Source: Stercorarius parasiticus (taxonomy: Eukaryota; Chordata; Aves; Charadriiformes; Stercorariidae). From it: a stretch of 64,000 nucleotides of DNA. Below are positions 51,560 through 62,245 of the stretch, piece by piece. Each line of letters begins with the position of its first letter. Position 1 is the first letter of the stretch. The stretch spans positions 911,204 to 975,203 of the forward strand of contig VWZL01002043.1 in the NCBI GenBank assembly GCA_013396915.1, in the 5' to 3' direction. Below the pieces are notes generated by a model. That model ran no database searches and was not told the DNA's origin. It saw only the letters and a list, made by a program, of their open reading frames with translations. Both the position numbers and the translations under genes were made by a program.

Positions 51560-51900
51560 CTAAAGGGAGGGCTCCCCCTGCCCCGGGGGTGGCGGGGTTG
51601 GGGGCGGGGGGGCTCATTCCCGGTCGCCGGCGGCTTTCCCCGCTGCCCGGGAGATGGAGCTGCGCGCCCGGCTTTGCCCGCGGCTCCCCGCCGCGGTAAC
51701 TAACAGCCAGGAGCCCACATTGAAACATACTGCAATTATCCAAATCCTAATCTGACTGCTTTATGTCGGTTTATTACTTTATAGCAATTAGTGGCGGGGC
51801 ACGGAGCGCTGCGGGCTGAGAGCTGTAGAGCTACAACCTGTCCCTGTCGCCGCCGTTGCGGCCGGCGGCAGAGCTGAGCTCCGACCGAAAGGAAAGCAGC
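51560..51900. promoter_or_regulatory. Small CpG island enclosing an AT-rich motif core
   Basis: Two CpG-dense flanks (about 51575-51705 and 51793-51890) enclose an 80-bp AT-rich core at 51715-51795. The left flank has a G-rich tract with a GGGGCGGGG Sp1-type site, GCGCGCCCGG and CCGCCGCGG; the right flank has CCGCCGTTGCGGCCGGCGGC. The core carries TTTATG (51760), TTTATT (51770) and TTTATA (51778), words like those bound by CDX and posterior HOX proteins, plus CAATTA (51786). The sharp GC-AT-GC layout in otherwise AT-rich DNA suggests a promoter or a strong enhancer. No ORF is convincing. Strand and target gene are unknown. Confidence 0.5.
51585..51612 (+). other. Potential G-quadruplex tract
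   Basis: Four G-runs of 5, 4, 5 and 7 bases, separated by TGGC, TT and C, fit the G-quadruplex pattern with short loops. The tract is at the edge of the small CpG island, as often seen near promoters. The fold is inferred, not shown. Confidence 0.5.
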
Positions 51901-52651
51901 AGATGAGTGATACTGAAAATACCATTTTCAGTTGATAACGATCTGAAAAAGAAAGGGAAATTTAGTACGGGAAACAGAAGTCAATACAGGTCTTACGTGA
52001 TGATAGCGAAGAAACAAAATGTGGTATTCAAATCTGAGGAAAAACGGCCCAAATTCATGCATAAATATACTAAGATTGATTTTTTTTTCAAGAGGCACAC
52101 TGTATGAAATACAAGAGGATAAAGTCGCTTACTAAGCTAAACATTCAGGTGCAACACCATCACTGAACATTAAAACCACATGCAAAAATAATCTTAAAAA
52201 ATTACTTGAAAAATGAAAGCTAAAATTAAAAAAGTATAAAAGTATTTCACTGAGGCATATGTGAATTAACATCATTTAAATAAAGCCAGAAGAAAACTGG
52301 AAGATGTATTCCTGGAGCACAGAGAAAACCACAAACAAGAATAGGTAACATATAAGAACTGAGTAACAGATGGACCAACTGGAGGATTGTGCTTAATGTA
52401 ATTAACATTAGCACTTACTGGTAACGGTTAATGGTCCTATACCATCACACATCCCAAAACAAAGCCTGATCAGGGATGCATCAAAAGACATGAAGTGAAC
52501 CCTGAGGCTTAAGTGCCATTTGGATCGTGTTGAAGATTTTTTCATCAGTCTTCATGAGAAGCCACAGCTATTGGAGAGAAAGAGATATGAAAAAGTTTCC
52601 ATCTTGCAATCTCTACATTTTCTGCAATAAATACCATTTTCCACCAAAATA

Positions 52652-52667
52652 TTATATATATATATAT
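52652..52667. repeat. (TA)n microsatellite
   Basis: TATATATATATATATG-type alternation of about eight units. Simple repeat. Confidence 0.8.
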
Positions 52668-53239
52668 GTTTAATTTCTTCTTGTCTGTCTCTAACTGCTA
52701 CTGACTCTGAAGGATTTACATGCCTTCAGCTCTCATTCAATAGTAAGAACCTATCTGAAATCACTGCCTTGCATTTTAAGACAGGAATCTCCTTTTACTG
52801 AAATTCAGTATGAAGCCCATTTACTATGTACCTTTAAAAGGTGAAAATGTTCATGTCACTAGAAAATCCTCTGTATTTTTTAATAAAGTTTAAAAAATGT
52901 GTTCCCATGTGAAGTCAAAGAACAGCCCTTTTTCAGGCAGAAATACAGCTCTATTCAAAGTGACTTGATTGTCCAGTCAGAAAACAGCAATTATAAATAG
53001 TAATTCCAGCAAAAGCTTTTTTTCTCAGAAGATCTTGTATTTGAAAGCTCAGCAGTGTTGTAGTTTGATAAGAGGACTTGAGAAAATGCCAAGGTATTTG
53101 TAGGTAATAGGCAAACTAAGGCGGCCTTCACTAGGTATGATGGTTGGTTGACTTTTAGCCTCTTCATCATCACGCTTGAGAATAAAATGAAAAAAATAAA
53201 AAGTCTTTCCTAAAAGCAAATGTTATCCGGGAGAGGTAC

Positions 53240-53383
53240 CTTTTTTTGATGTCTTTTATATTCACAAACTCAAATCCAGTTTGTAAATCTGAGTTTTCCT
53301 CTTCCTTGGGCCTATCTGTAGGACGGGTTTTTTCAGTGCCATCTTCTGGTGGCATGATCATCAGGAAGACCGTGGCACTGAAG
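53240..53383 (-). other. Candidate internal exon, protein not recognised
   Basis: On the minus strand a 144-bp open segment follows a good acceptor (TTCTCACCCCTACCTCAG) and ends at AAAG/GTACCT, a usable but imperfect donor. It is exactly 48 codons long with symmetric phase, so it could be included or skipped without a frame change. The peptide begins with a short hydrophobic stretch (FSATVFLMIM), then becomes charged (PPEDGTEKTRPTDRPKEEE), then ends FVNIKDIKK. I do not recognise it. Borders of this quality also occur by chance in AT-rich DNA. The other minus-strand candidate at 56613 does not join it in phase through its obvious donor, so one gene is not established. Confidence 0.2.
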
Positions 53384-55299
53384 CTGAGGTAGGGGTGAGA
53401 AGGCAAAATGTCAACACAGATATTTATTTCTGGCAAATTATAAAACAAAATGACATGATCTAGTGGCGGATTTTTTTTCTGCATATGAATTGTATCATTT
53501 GTACCATATATTGTTATCCTTAAATAAATAACATATATACATACTTGAATTTACTTATAAACAAATAAATGGAGCACATGAAGCACTGCTATTTCACATC
53601 TACAATATGTGAGAAAGACCTTCATTCAAACAAATGCAAATGTGAAAATAGCTTTTAAAGGTGAGTTAGCTTGTGAGTTATTTTCACCGTCTAATAGATA
53701 TTTGCTCTATTTGGTACACAATAAAAGGACATGCCTATCTTCTCTGCCAGAGAAAAATGACAATTTTTGCAAAGGGGAAGAGAAGAGGGCCTTTATCATC
53801 ACTTTATTTGCTGACTTCACAGCAACCCCTCTGTGCTATCTTCAAGGATATGTGTGCTGAGATGAACTGAGGACAGAAGCAGAGAGAAACTTGTGCTCAG
53901 ATGTTACTGCAATTCCAGAGCAGAACTGAGTGTCCATAGACAATATCCTGCTCCCGCATGTGGATAGCACAGTCCTGGATGGCAAAGAGAGGAAACCGTT
54001 CAGGAGACACCAACGCTACTGCTGGGAGCCTCTATGGCCCCTGCAGACTGTGGAGCACAGTGTTACCTCTCTGCACATTTTAATTGTGCAAGGCAACCGG
54101 CAGCTGGTATAAACTGGAGACATTCTTCATCTTCTCTAATTTATTTGGAAAGTTGATTGGGAACGCAGTAGGCAAATGAGCATGGAAACGGTTTTAAGTT
54201 AACTTGTTTCATTGCCTCCCCCACTCCTCCCACTCATCTGCACAGCACTGCCCTCATCGCCATCCATCTCTCCGCCACAGCAGTAATGCGCCAAAGTGAA
54301 CTTCTGTACAGGTGCTCCATTTCTTTTCCGTTGCCTGTGTAAAGCAAAATATTTGATAATTTATTTTTTTTTTTTGCACTTCATGTCATATTCTAATACC
54401 TGTATTTCATTGAAGGCTGCTTTTCAGTCCCTTGTAAACAATCTCACATCACGGTCAAGAATATTACCTCCAATTTGCATCTTAATGCAAAGAAGTGAAG
54501 ATGTGTTCTCTTGCAGTTAACAAGAAACAAAACAAAAAAAAGCCTTGCTTAAGTTCATTGTGTTTAACATAAGGCTTACTTAACAATTCCAGGCATTTAA
54601 AGAAGAGAGGTTTTCTTCTGTTTATAGAAAGGGTTCATAGAAAATACTAAATTTTGTAATAAAATAAATGTTAGCATTAAGGTTATTAGAAACAAGCCTT
54701 TGATGGCTGAAAGTGATTGCATATTGATCATGTTGGCTGCACCTTGGAAGGAGGAGTTAGCTGCAGAGATGCAAGAAGTCCTGTGTCACTAGTGATGGAT
54801 CCTGAACGCCACCTTCTCTAAGTCTGATATTGACTCTTGCATGTTTCTTCCCAAATACCGCTTCGTGAATCCTTTTACAGACGCCCCTCCAAATTGGTGT
54901 GAAAGACCACCAGTACCTCACTGGATATTTTCTTCCCCATGGAACTTGCTGGTTTGGTTTCTGACCGAGACAATGCTGTCACCCAGAGGAATGAAAGCTA
55001 CCATATCTTCAAACTGAAAACATAGACCTAAGCAGCCTTGTGCATCTGTTCTTCAGAGTGAACTAGCTCAGGTGACACACGAGGGAGAACTTGGAGTGAG
55101 AAGGAAACACATTGCAGATGGACAGTACAGTGGGTAGGGTGACATGGGCTTAAGCCATCCAGGGAGACTTCAGCCTCGCTGAAGACATCTCAGGGATCGG
55201 CCGTTCAGGGATCCAAACTCAGATAGGCAGGAATTCTCTTCTGCCACTGGCTTATTCCTACAAAGCTGAAAACAAGAAGGACAGAACAACGTAAACACA

Positions 55300-55410
55300 A
55301 TAACACAGTGTTCCCATGCTGGACCAGATCAAAGGTTCATCTAGCCTGCTAATCATGTTTTCAGCAGGTCCATCCTGGATGGTTTAGCAAGGAAGAGAAA
55401 ATGGTGCAAT
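55300..55410 (+). repeat. Possible old interspersed repeat fragment
   Basis: The text TGGACCAGATCAAAGGTTCA followed by TCTAGCCTGCTAATC resembles a sauropsid interspersed-repeat segment known to me in the form 'ggaccagatcaaaggtccatctagcccagtatcctg'. About 35 bases match well; beyond that similarity fades. Family and true extent are uncertain. Confidence 0.4.
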
Positions 55411-56307
55411 TCCACCAGACACAAAGGCTCAATGCAATACCTCATTGCAGCAGAAAAAGTGAGGGTCTCCTCCCACTCCCTTTCCCCCTCTCTTTATTCT
55501 GCTCCTGGCTGCGCATTCCTGCCCCTTACCCTGCACCTGGGAAGGTCTTTGTCAGGTCTTCCATGAGCCAATGTAACCTGTTCAGTGAGAAGGAGTTTTC
55601 TAAATTGAGTCCCGCAGGCACCGGATCTGGTTCAGGAGATGGACCAGGTTACACCATCAAGAGCAAAGGGAAGAGAGAAATAGAAAAGGAGGCAGAGGGA
55701 ATGAGCCCTCCTGCCTTTAGCAGCAGCAAGCTGTTACGTTTATCTGGCTGCACATGAAAAGGCAGCAAAACTGAAGTGTTTATCTATTTCAAAAGCTTGG
55801 TGAGATAATGCCCTTCTTCTATAGACTTGTGAGCTTGAAGATAAGCGAATAACCACGCTAGTTTTACTGAGATCCCTCATGTGCTTGACGTTAAATGTGT
55901 ACCTACACTGTCACATTCAGGCTCATTTTCTCAGAACGAAGTCCTTAATCAAAGGGTGGGAATAGAAGAGTGCTGCCGACAGGCATCCAGACCGGCTCCG
56001 CAGCACTGCTGCTTCCCTTTCACAGCTCTAACACACATTTGTTCACTTCAGCTATTGAATGAGCTGCCCCAAAATTTCAACAGGTAATTTGAGATCAAGA
56101 CGATCCAAGAAACTTACAACTACTTGTGTATACATAGTAGAAGAAATAGACTATAAATTAGCTCTGAACCTGATTATATGCCTGGCACCAACTGAGTCTA
56201 TAATTATATCTATATTTTATCCTTTTCAAGAATAATTTATTATTGAAATACAAATTTCAGAGAGGTAAAAATTCTTGCTATTGTGAACCTTGAAACTGTA
56301 GTTAAAT

Positions 56308-56348
56308 ACAAACAAACAAACAAACAAAATAAAAAAAAACAAAAAAAC
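56308..56348. repeat. (CAAA)n and A-rich repeat
   Basis: Five CAAA units followed by A-rich sequence with single C interruptions. A T12 run follows about 30 bp later. The left flank GTTAAATA resembles the flank of the (CAAA)n at 43486. Confidence 0.85.
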
Positions 56349-56612
56349 AGCTGACAGTTGCTTTTGACTGCTGGAAGGATTTTTTTTTTTTAAATGAGAT
56401 TTCTCCCTCTAAATGAAGATCAACGTGAACAACTTAAGTCTTTTTGGAAGGAATATGTAGTCCTATTTACTGATAGCTTTGCAGAGCACCGGTCTACCTA
56501 GAGATGACACAGATAGAGAAGAACTACAGATGATAGGTCGAAATAGATCTTTAAAAATATATCTTAATGGCTTACTCTATATTTCTGCTTCCACCATCAC
56601 TTCCAGTCAATT

Positions 56613-56847
56613 TTAGATGATGTTAAGTCTCATTCTCCTTTGCCTTGCTGTTGGTTTTGAGGTTTTCTGTGTGGCCAAAAAGATTGTGCCAAATGCCAAT
56701 TCAAAAATCATAGATTTGCTCTCCACCGCTTTATATTTCATATTGCCAATCACAGCTCTGCAAGCCACCTGAAGAGCGATCAGGTGAGAATTCTCCACTC
56801 CCATCAGGAGGGTAGGTTTAACACCTCCTTTCAACAGTGACCGTGCT
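56613..56847 (-). other. Candidate exon (possibly terminal), protein not recognised
   Basis: On the minus strand a strong acceptor (CCTCTCCACTGTTTTGCAG) opens an uninterrupted frame of about 78 codons to a TAA. The peptide looks more protein-like than most frames here: SLLKGGVKPTLLMGVENSH, then LIALQVACRAVIGN, then a basic end TARQRRMRLNII. The hydrophobic spacing hints at helices, as in repeat-type proteins, but no family is recognisable. An internal CAG/GTGGCT at 56769 could serve as a donor, giving a 79-bp exon instead. There is no strong polyadenylation context just after the stop. It could equally be a pseudogene remnant or chance. Confidence 0.22.
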
Positions 56848-59320
56848 CTGCAAAACAGTGGAGAGGAGGGTTATTTACGTGTTCTCGTACAAGTGAACAT
56901 AAACAAGTGGATGCTCTAGCAAATTGACAATAGACTAGTAACAAAGGGCCAGATGCTCTTACAAGGGTGAAGAGGGACAAAACGAGTAAATATTTATATT
57001 ATCATAGTGGCATGTAACTGGAGCTCAGTTGTGGAGGAAACAGTGATTCACCAGCATGTTCCTCCTCTTGGGAATCTGCATAAACCAAGTGAATGTTCAG
57101 CAGTAAGAAAAAAAATCTGACGGAAGGACTAAGCCAGATGAGAGAACTACAGGTTTTCAGCATGTACTTTTCTCTGGGCTTGGAAGATGACTGGCAAAGA
57201 GCCACAGTTTCCTGGGCAAGAGTCACCACAGATGAATACGAAAGGTCTACCTGAGCACATGAGAGAACTGTATGTGCATCACGGCACACAGCTTCAGCCC
57301 CAGCACCTCAGAAACCTTCTCTTCTAGAGCCTTGGGCTAAAGCTGTGCATTCAGGACCTCTCCCTGCAAGATGACGGCAGCAGGGAGAACATCCTTAGCT
57401 ATTGCTTCAGACGCCATAACTCCATTAAGACCAGCCTTCCTCCAAAGGACACCTGGCAGGCTACAGTGTGTAGATCATTCCTCATCTACTGTTTTTTTCC
57501 AGCTTGTCCACTCTTCTCCCACAATTACTTTGTGTCAATGGCCATCAGTTCTCCTACACTGGACACCTGAACAAGGCTTGTAAGCCTCAAGTGTTTGGAC
57601 CCTTGCATCTTCCCTACTGAAAGATGACAGAAAGTTAATTTTGCACAAGAACTTAGAATAGAATATTTTGCATTTCAGACATATTTTTGATCCTAAAGAA
57701 TATTTGCCTTTGAGAGTCCTTGGAATGTGACTGCAGGCTATTTATGTCTATGTTGTGCTTGGTCTCAGTTCTAGGGCCTTAATCTGTCTACAACTCATTC
57801 AAGTGAATGTTAAAATTGCCCCCAGCCAATGGAGGGCAATCGAACCACACTCTGCAGGAACTGAGAGAAGAACAAAGATGCTTTTTTGGATGACAAGATG
57901 TCATCTCTTCAGTGCATCTCTGGAGTGAAAGAAGGCAAACAAAGCGTGTTATCTGATGCTTGTCCTGTCCTTTGTAGATAAGAGGTTGAGACACCACCTT
58001 GAGACACAGAGAAAGAGCTCACCATGTGTCAGTGGAATGTTGGGGAAAGCACACTCAGAGCTGGGGTGGTTAACATCGCAGGAGAATCTCTGAAAAGCGG
58101 TCACATGTTACGACACAGGCTCTGGGGCATTTCTTACACTATTGTGAAACACCAGTGGCAATCATGGGGGTAACCTGGGAGTGATGGCAGGAATGGCAGA
58201 GGAAGGCAAACACACAAAATGTGGTGCTGTATATAATGAAGAATATCCCCATATACAATTAAAATGCTTAGCAGAAGTTCCAGTTGACTACTTTTGTTCT
58301 ATAGCTGCCGAGGTTACACTGCACTGTGATGAGAAAATGATCATCATGCCCAGCTCACTGCGGAGCACTTACAGCACAGGCCCAGGTGTGAACTCACTCC
58401 AAGAGGTAAAAACAAAGCCGTATTATGTAATAAGATTTAATGATTATTTGAATCTCTTTTTCCATCCCTGTGGATCATTGATTTAACCTTCCTTGGTTTG
58501 TTCTCGGAATATTGCTAAAACAAGTAATCATGTTCTGAAATTAATCAGGATCATTTTTTGCATAACCCTGTAAGAGCGTTTTGATTTCTGCTTTCTGTCT
58601 TCATAGAGGAACACTAACAGAACCAAAATCTTTGCTAGGAACTGCAAAATATTTGCAAAATGTTCAGATTGCGTGGCCACAGGGAACAAACGCGTAAGCT
58701 ACTAGGTGCATTGCCTGGGGTTCAACCATTATTTTCTCTCAGAGGAAAACAAAAGCAGACCTTTTAAAGCCACCACTAAGGAGATTTCTATTTAGAGAAT
58801 ATGCAATAACTCATATTGAGACAAGATTTTAATCTCAGCAAAGCTTTGGATAATCTGCTGGCACCTGTGTTTGTTGCTCTTCCACCCCATTGCACTGCTT
58901 AGACCGAGGGCCAAAGGCCGCATCCTGCAAGTCGGTTTGTGGCAGTGGTCCTGCTGACAGGAGCGAGAGTCTTGGCAGGAGAAAGGCAAAGGTTTTTCGG
59001 GATCTGCCCCCCAAAAAGTGTCACCTACGAGGAAATGACACCGGCATCATCTTCTTTTATGTTCCTTTGGGGCCTCTTACTCTTTTTGCCAAGTACTAGT
59101 CGACATTATCTGTTGTGGTACCTATCACACCGATACATTATGCTGACTTGCTTGAGGAAAAGGTGTGAAGCGCAGGCAACTCTGTCCGAGGGAAAAAGTA
59201 GAAAGGTATTATCTTGGATAATTTTTGAAAGAATTGGGAAAGGTTTTTCAGACATAGATCTAAGCTACTAGACACATCAGCCTGTGTGCGCTCTGGAGAG
59301 GTTTTTACAGGGGTTTCGCG

Positions 59321-59347
59321 TTACAAGCGTTACAAGCATTACAAGCA
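59321..59347. repeat. 9-bp unit repeated three times
   Basis: TTACAAGCG, TTACAAGCA and TTACAAGCA lie head to tail, followed by a partial AGC. A small recent slippage product. Confidence 0.85.
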
Positions 59348-59879
59348 AGCAGGATAGACACCATTACAGATACTGTAAAGTCTTGTGGCTGCTGAGAACT
59401 CTGTACCTCACTATGATATGAACTCCAGTTAACAACTGTCACATTTGTAAGAGTTCAGTCTCTGCAGCTCAAGGAAAGAGAAAGAAATGTAAAAGAAAAA
59501 AAGGTTTCATGTATGCTAATTTGGGCATGCAGTGAATGGTGCTGTAAAAGGAGATTGCGTGGCTGGGCATAGGAAAGAAAAGAAAAAAACGTCTCCATCT
59601 GATGTATCTTACATAGGTTTCATCCCCTTAAAAATGAGCATTATTCATTTGAAGGCGTTAAAAATAACATCAGATTTCTCTCTTCCTTGGATTCTGTGAT
59701 TCATGCTTCCCATTTTAAAGTCTACACCCTGTGAAGAGGAGTGCATTATCAAGGAAAGGAAAGAGGCTTGCCAGGGACAGAAGGTAATTTCCCGTAGCAG
59801 GTGCATACAGCAGGTGGTACGCAGTGTACCTGCAACGAAAAGGTAGATTTAGGCTAAGATTTTATTTAATATGGAAAAC

Positions 59880-60560
59880 TTATTGCATCCTGAGCCACTA
59901 CTGGGGATGTGCCAAAAATTGTGTCTGCAGCATGATTTATTACGTGAAAATACCACCGAACTAATCAGTGGAGTTACTAATTAATACAAATCTGCATTTT
60001 TGCATAAGCAATTAGTGCAAAGAGAGTGCAATGAAAGAGGAAGTTTGACTCATTTAATCTCAGTGTCTATTCAAGCGGAAAGACCCACTAGGGCAAGGCA
60101 CTAGGATCTACATTTGGATTTTTTTTTTCCTTTTGATTAGTTAAAGGAACTAAAAGGTCAAATTATCAATATTTAATTCAAATGGAAATGCATTTGTTCA
60201 AGAGGAAAGAAAACACTTTATTTAAACAAGGTGGGACTCTAGGGGTAAATGCCTGGATCAAAAATAATTAGATTTTGCAGTTATAACAGCATCTAAATCC
60301 CGTCTGATAAGAATCCTTTTTCCTAATAACAGAGGTGGTTTGACACCGATAGCAAAGACTGCTGATGTTATTTAAACTCTAGCTCAGGCAGTAGCTGGCC
60401 TACCAATATGATTTAGACATTTGCTTTAATGGTACGTACTTCTCTGATTTTTTTTTTAATCAATTTGAATTATATTTTAAATCTATTGTGATTTCATAAT
60501 TGTGTGCACTTGACTAAAAGAATCATTTAAAAAGCTGATAATTAAACCTTGGTGGTGATG
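59880..60560. promoter_or_regulatory. AT-rich homeodomain-motif-rich flank of the CpG island
   Basis: Just left of the large CpG island is a non-repetitive AT-rich block with TGATTTATTACGTG, ACTAATTAATAC, TTTTTGCATAAGCAATTAG, AAATGGAAATGCATTTG and TTGATTAG. These match homeodomain, POU-octamer-like and CRE-like cores. Such blocks next to CpG-island promoters are often proximal enhancers. The call rests on motif density and position only. Confidence 0.3.
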
Positions 60561-61010
60561 TATTTTCCATTAACTAAATAGAAGTTTACATTTATAGAAT
60601 TAAAACAACAACAGCATTTACCTAACGGGGAAAAGCTCAATAAAATTAATACACTGAGTCTGAAGGGAAAAAAAAAAAAAGAGCTGAAAAGGCACCTTAA
60701 ACATTCGTACCAATTCCGAGCCCAGCTGTACATGCATCCTAGAAAGTAGCCTGTGCGACACAGTCGCACCCCAGCCACAGACCGGTACCCGAGCGGTCTT
60801 TTAAAGCGTTTTTCTCCCCCGGTGATTTCGGAGCCCGGCAGCTGGAGCTCGCTGGTGGTCGCTCGGAGCGTTGCGGGCAGCGTGCGGCGCGGCCGCCCTC
60901 GCCTCCCGTCCCCGGGCGAGCGGGGGAGCTGGGCGAGGGGCCCGAGCAGGCAAACCACAGCCGGGACTGACAGAGCCCGGCTCCCCGCTCCGGCGACCCC
61001 GCGGTGCGGT

Positions 61011-61040
61011 GGGACGGGACGGGATGGGACAGGATGGAGG
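61011..61040. repeat. GGGAC-type pentamer repeat
   Basis: GGGACGGGACGGGATGGGAC followed by AGGATGGAGG: about five imperfect pentamer units within the CpG island. The G-runs continue to 61075. Confidence 0.7.
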
Positions 61041-61306
61041 GGACGTGCCGAGCGGGGACAGGGGGACAGGGGGAGCAGGTAGGGACACTTTCCCTCCTCT
61101 TCTTTTTTTATATTTAGGATAACCCTCGGGCTTTGTGGGAGTGCCCCGTTGGAGAGGGAGAACGGGCAACGGGACAGCGAAGGGAGAGGGCTGCCCAGGC
61201 AGTAAATCACTCGCTAAATTATAAGCGCGGCTTCCTCTCTCCAATAGCTTTAAGCTATTTGGGGAGTCATCCTTTTCCCGCACTCTCGCAGGTGCAATAT
61301 GAATCA

Positions 61307-61326
61307 ATTATCTTAATTAAGATAAT
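61307..61326. promoter_or_regulatory. 20-bp perfect palindrome with GATA and homeodomain cores
   Basis: ATTATCTTAATTAAGATAAT is its own reverse complement. Its centre TTAATTAA is a paired homeodomain core, and each arm carries TTATC/GATAA, the core of a GATA site. It lies in an AT-rich break within the CpG island, where an AT palindrome stands out. A role as a dimeric transcription-factor site is inferred. Confidence 0.35.
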
Positions 61327-61448
61327 GCCGCAAACCCAAGAGATTTCCTCGGGAGAGGATTTCGCGCCCCGGACAACTGTAAGGCGTTTCCACAGCGCTG
61401 CTTCCCACCCCCCACCACCTCCCGCCCGGACCGGCCAGGAGGGCTCAN

Positions 61449-62126
61449 AAAGGATTCGGGAGGAAAAATAAGCAGAAGCCGAATTAGAAGCCAGATGGAG
61501 AAGGAGGAGTCTGTAGGTCAGGGGAAAAAAAGAGACGCTTGGAGCGATGAAATCAAGGGGCTGGGGGAAGAGGAGAGGCAGGGAAGGTGGGAAACTGGAG
61601 CCGCGGAACCAGGGGACCGCCCGAGCGGGGAAGGCAGAGCCGGCTGCCGGGGAGATGCGGGAGGAAAAGCAGTGCCGGAGCAGCGGGCGGAGCGGGGAGG
61701 ATGAAGCCGGAGCGGCAGAGCCCCGCCGCCCCCGGAGCGCAGCGCCCGTCCTTCGCCCCGACGGGCGGCACCCAGGAGCGCCTCGTACCTGCCGGCCCGA
61801 CTCCTCCACGGCCACGCGTGTCCCCTCGCCCAGCGCCGCCCGGGCTCGGCGGGCTTTAAGCCCCGCTGCCCGACTGCCTGCCACTTTATTTGTCTGTCTA
61901 CTTATCTGTCTATCGGCAATTTGTTGACTATTTTTTTCGCGGGGAAGCGGACTGTACTGAACACGCTCAGAGGCACACGAACAGCATCCCACAGCGCTCG
62001 CCGCCCCCCGGGGATTCAGCTTGCTGCCAGTGCCCTCCTCCCGGTGCTTTTGCCCGGTGTTTCCCCAGCGCCCCACACGCCGGGTGTATTCCCAGGCCGT
62101 CCCATCCAAAGTGGGTGACATTTTCC
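61449..62126. repeat. First copy of a 678-bp duplicated contig (likely assembly artefact)
   Basis: This segment is bounded by one N on each side (61448 and 62127). It matches 62246-62923 base for base at an offset of 797, as far as I can read, and all frames inside the two copies translate identically. The edges of the match coincide with the N positions. A scaffold that places a short contig with a negative estimated gap, written as a single N, would give exactly this picture. A real tandem duplication would not be expected to break at the gaps. Confidence 0.9.
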
Positions 62127-62156
62127 NGGACGCGTGCGGTTCGCGTGCCGCGCCGC

Positions 62157-62245
62157 GGGGGGGGAGAGGGGGAGGGAGAAGGGAGGGGGGCAGGAAGGGA
62201 GAGAAAATAAAAATAAAAATAAAAACAAAAACAAAAAGAAAAAAG
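62157..62245. repeat. G-rich purine tract followed by AAAAT/AAAAC pentamers
   Basis: Several G-runs of 3-9 bases (GGGGGGGGAGAGGGGGAGGG at the start), then (AAAAT)n, (AAAAC)n and A-rich sequence. Pure purine runs and pentamer repeats are hard to sequence and assemble, which fits the neighbouring gap. The G-runs could form a quadruplex. Confidence 0.75.

Larger units (their letters stand above)
51901..60740. other. Mostly noncoding AT-rich stretch with weak exon candidates
   Basis: AT-rich DNA with a TA microsatellite (52652-52667), (CAAA)n (56308-56348), a 9-bp triplicate (59321-59347) and a possible old repeat at 55300-55410. Three open segments with splice-like borders are listed separately. 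No multi-exon gene could be assembled from them. From 59880 onwards the sequence is rich in TAATTA-type words before the CpG island starts. Confidence 0.5.

Noticed and set aside
60542..61210. 222-codon minus-strand frame entering the CpG island
   Set aside because: Composition-driven P/S/R-rich translation in a GC-rich region, overlapped by other open frames.
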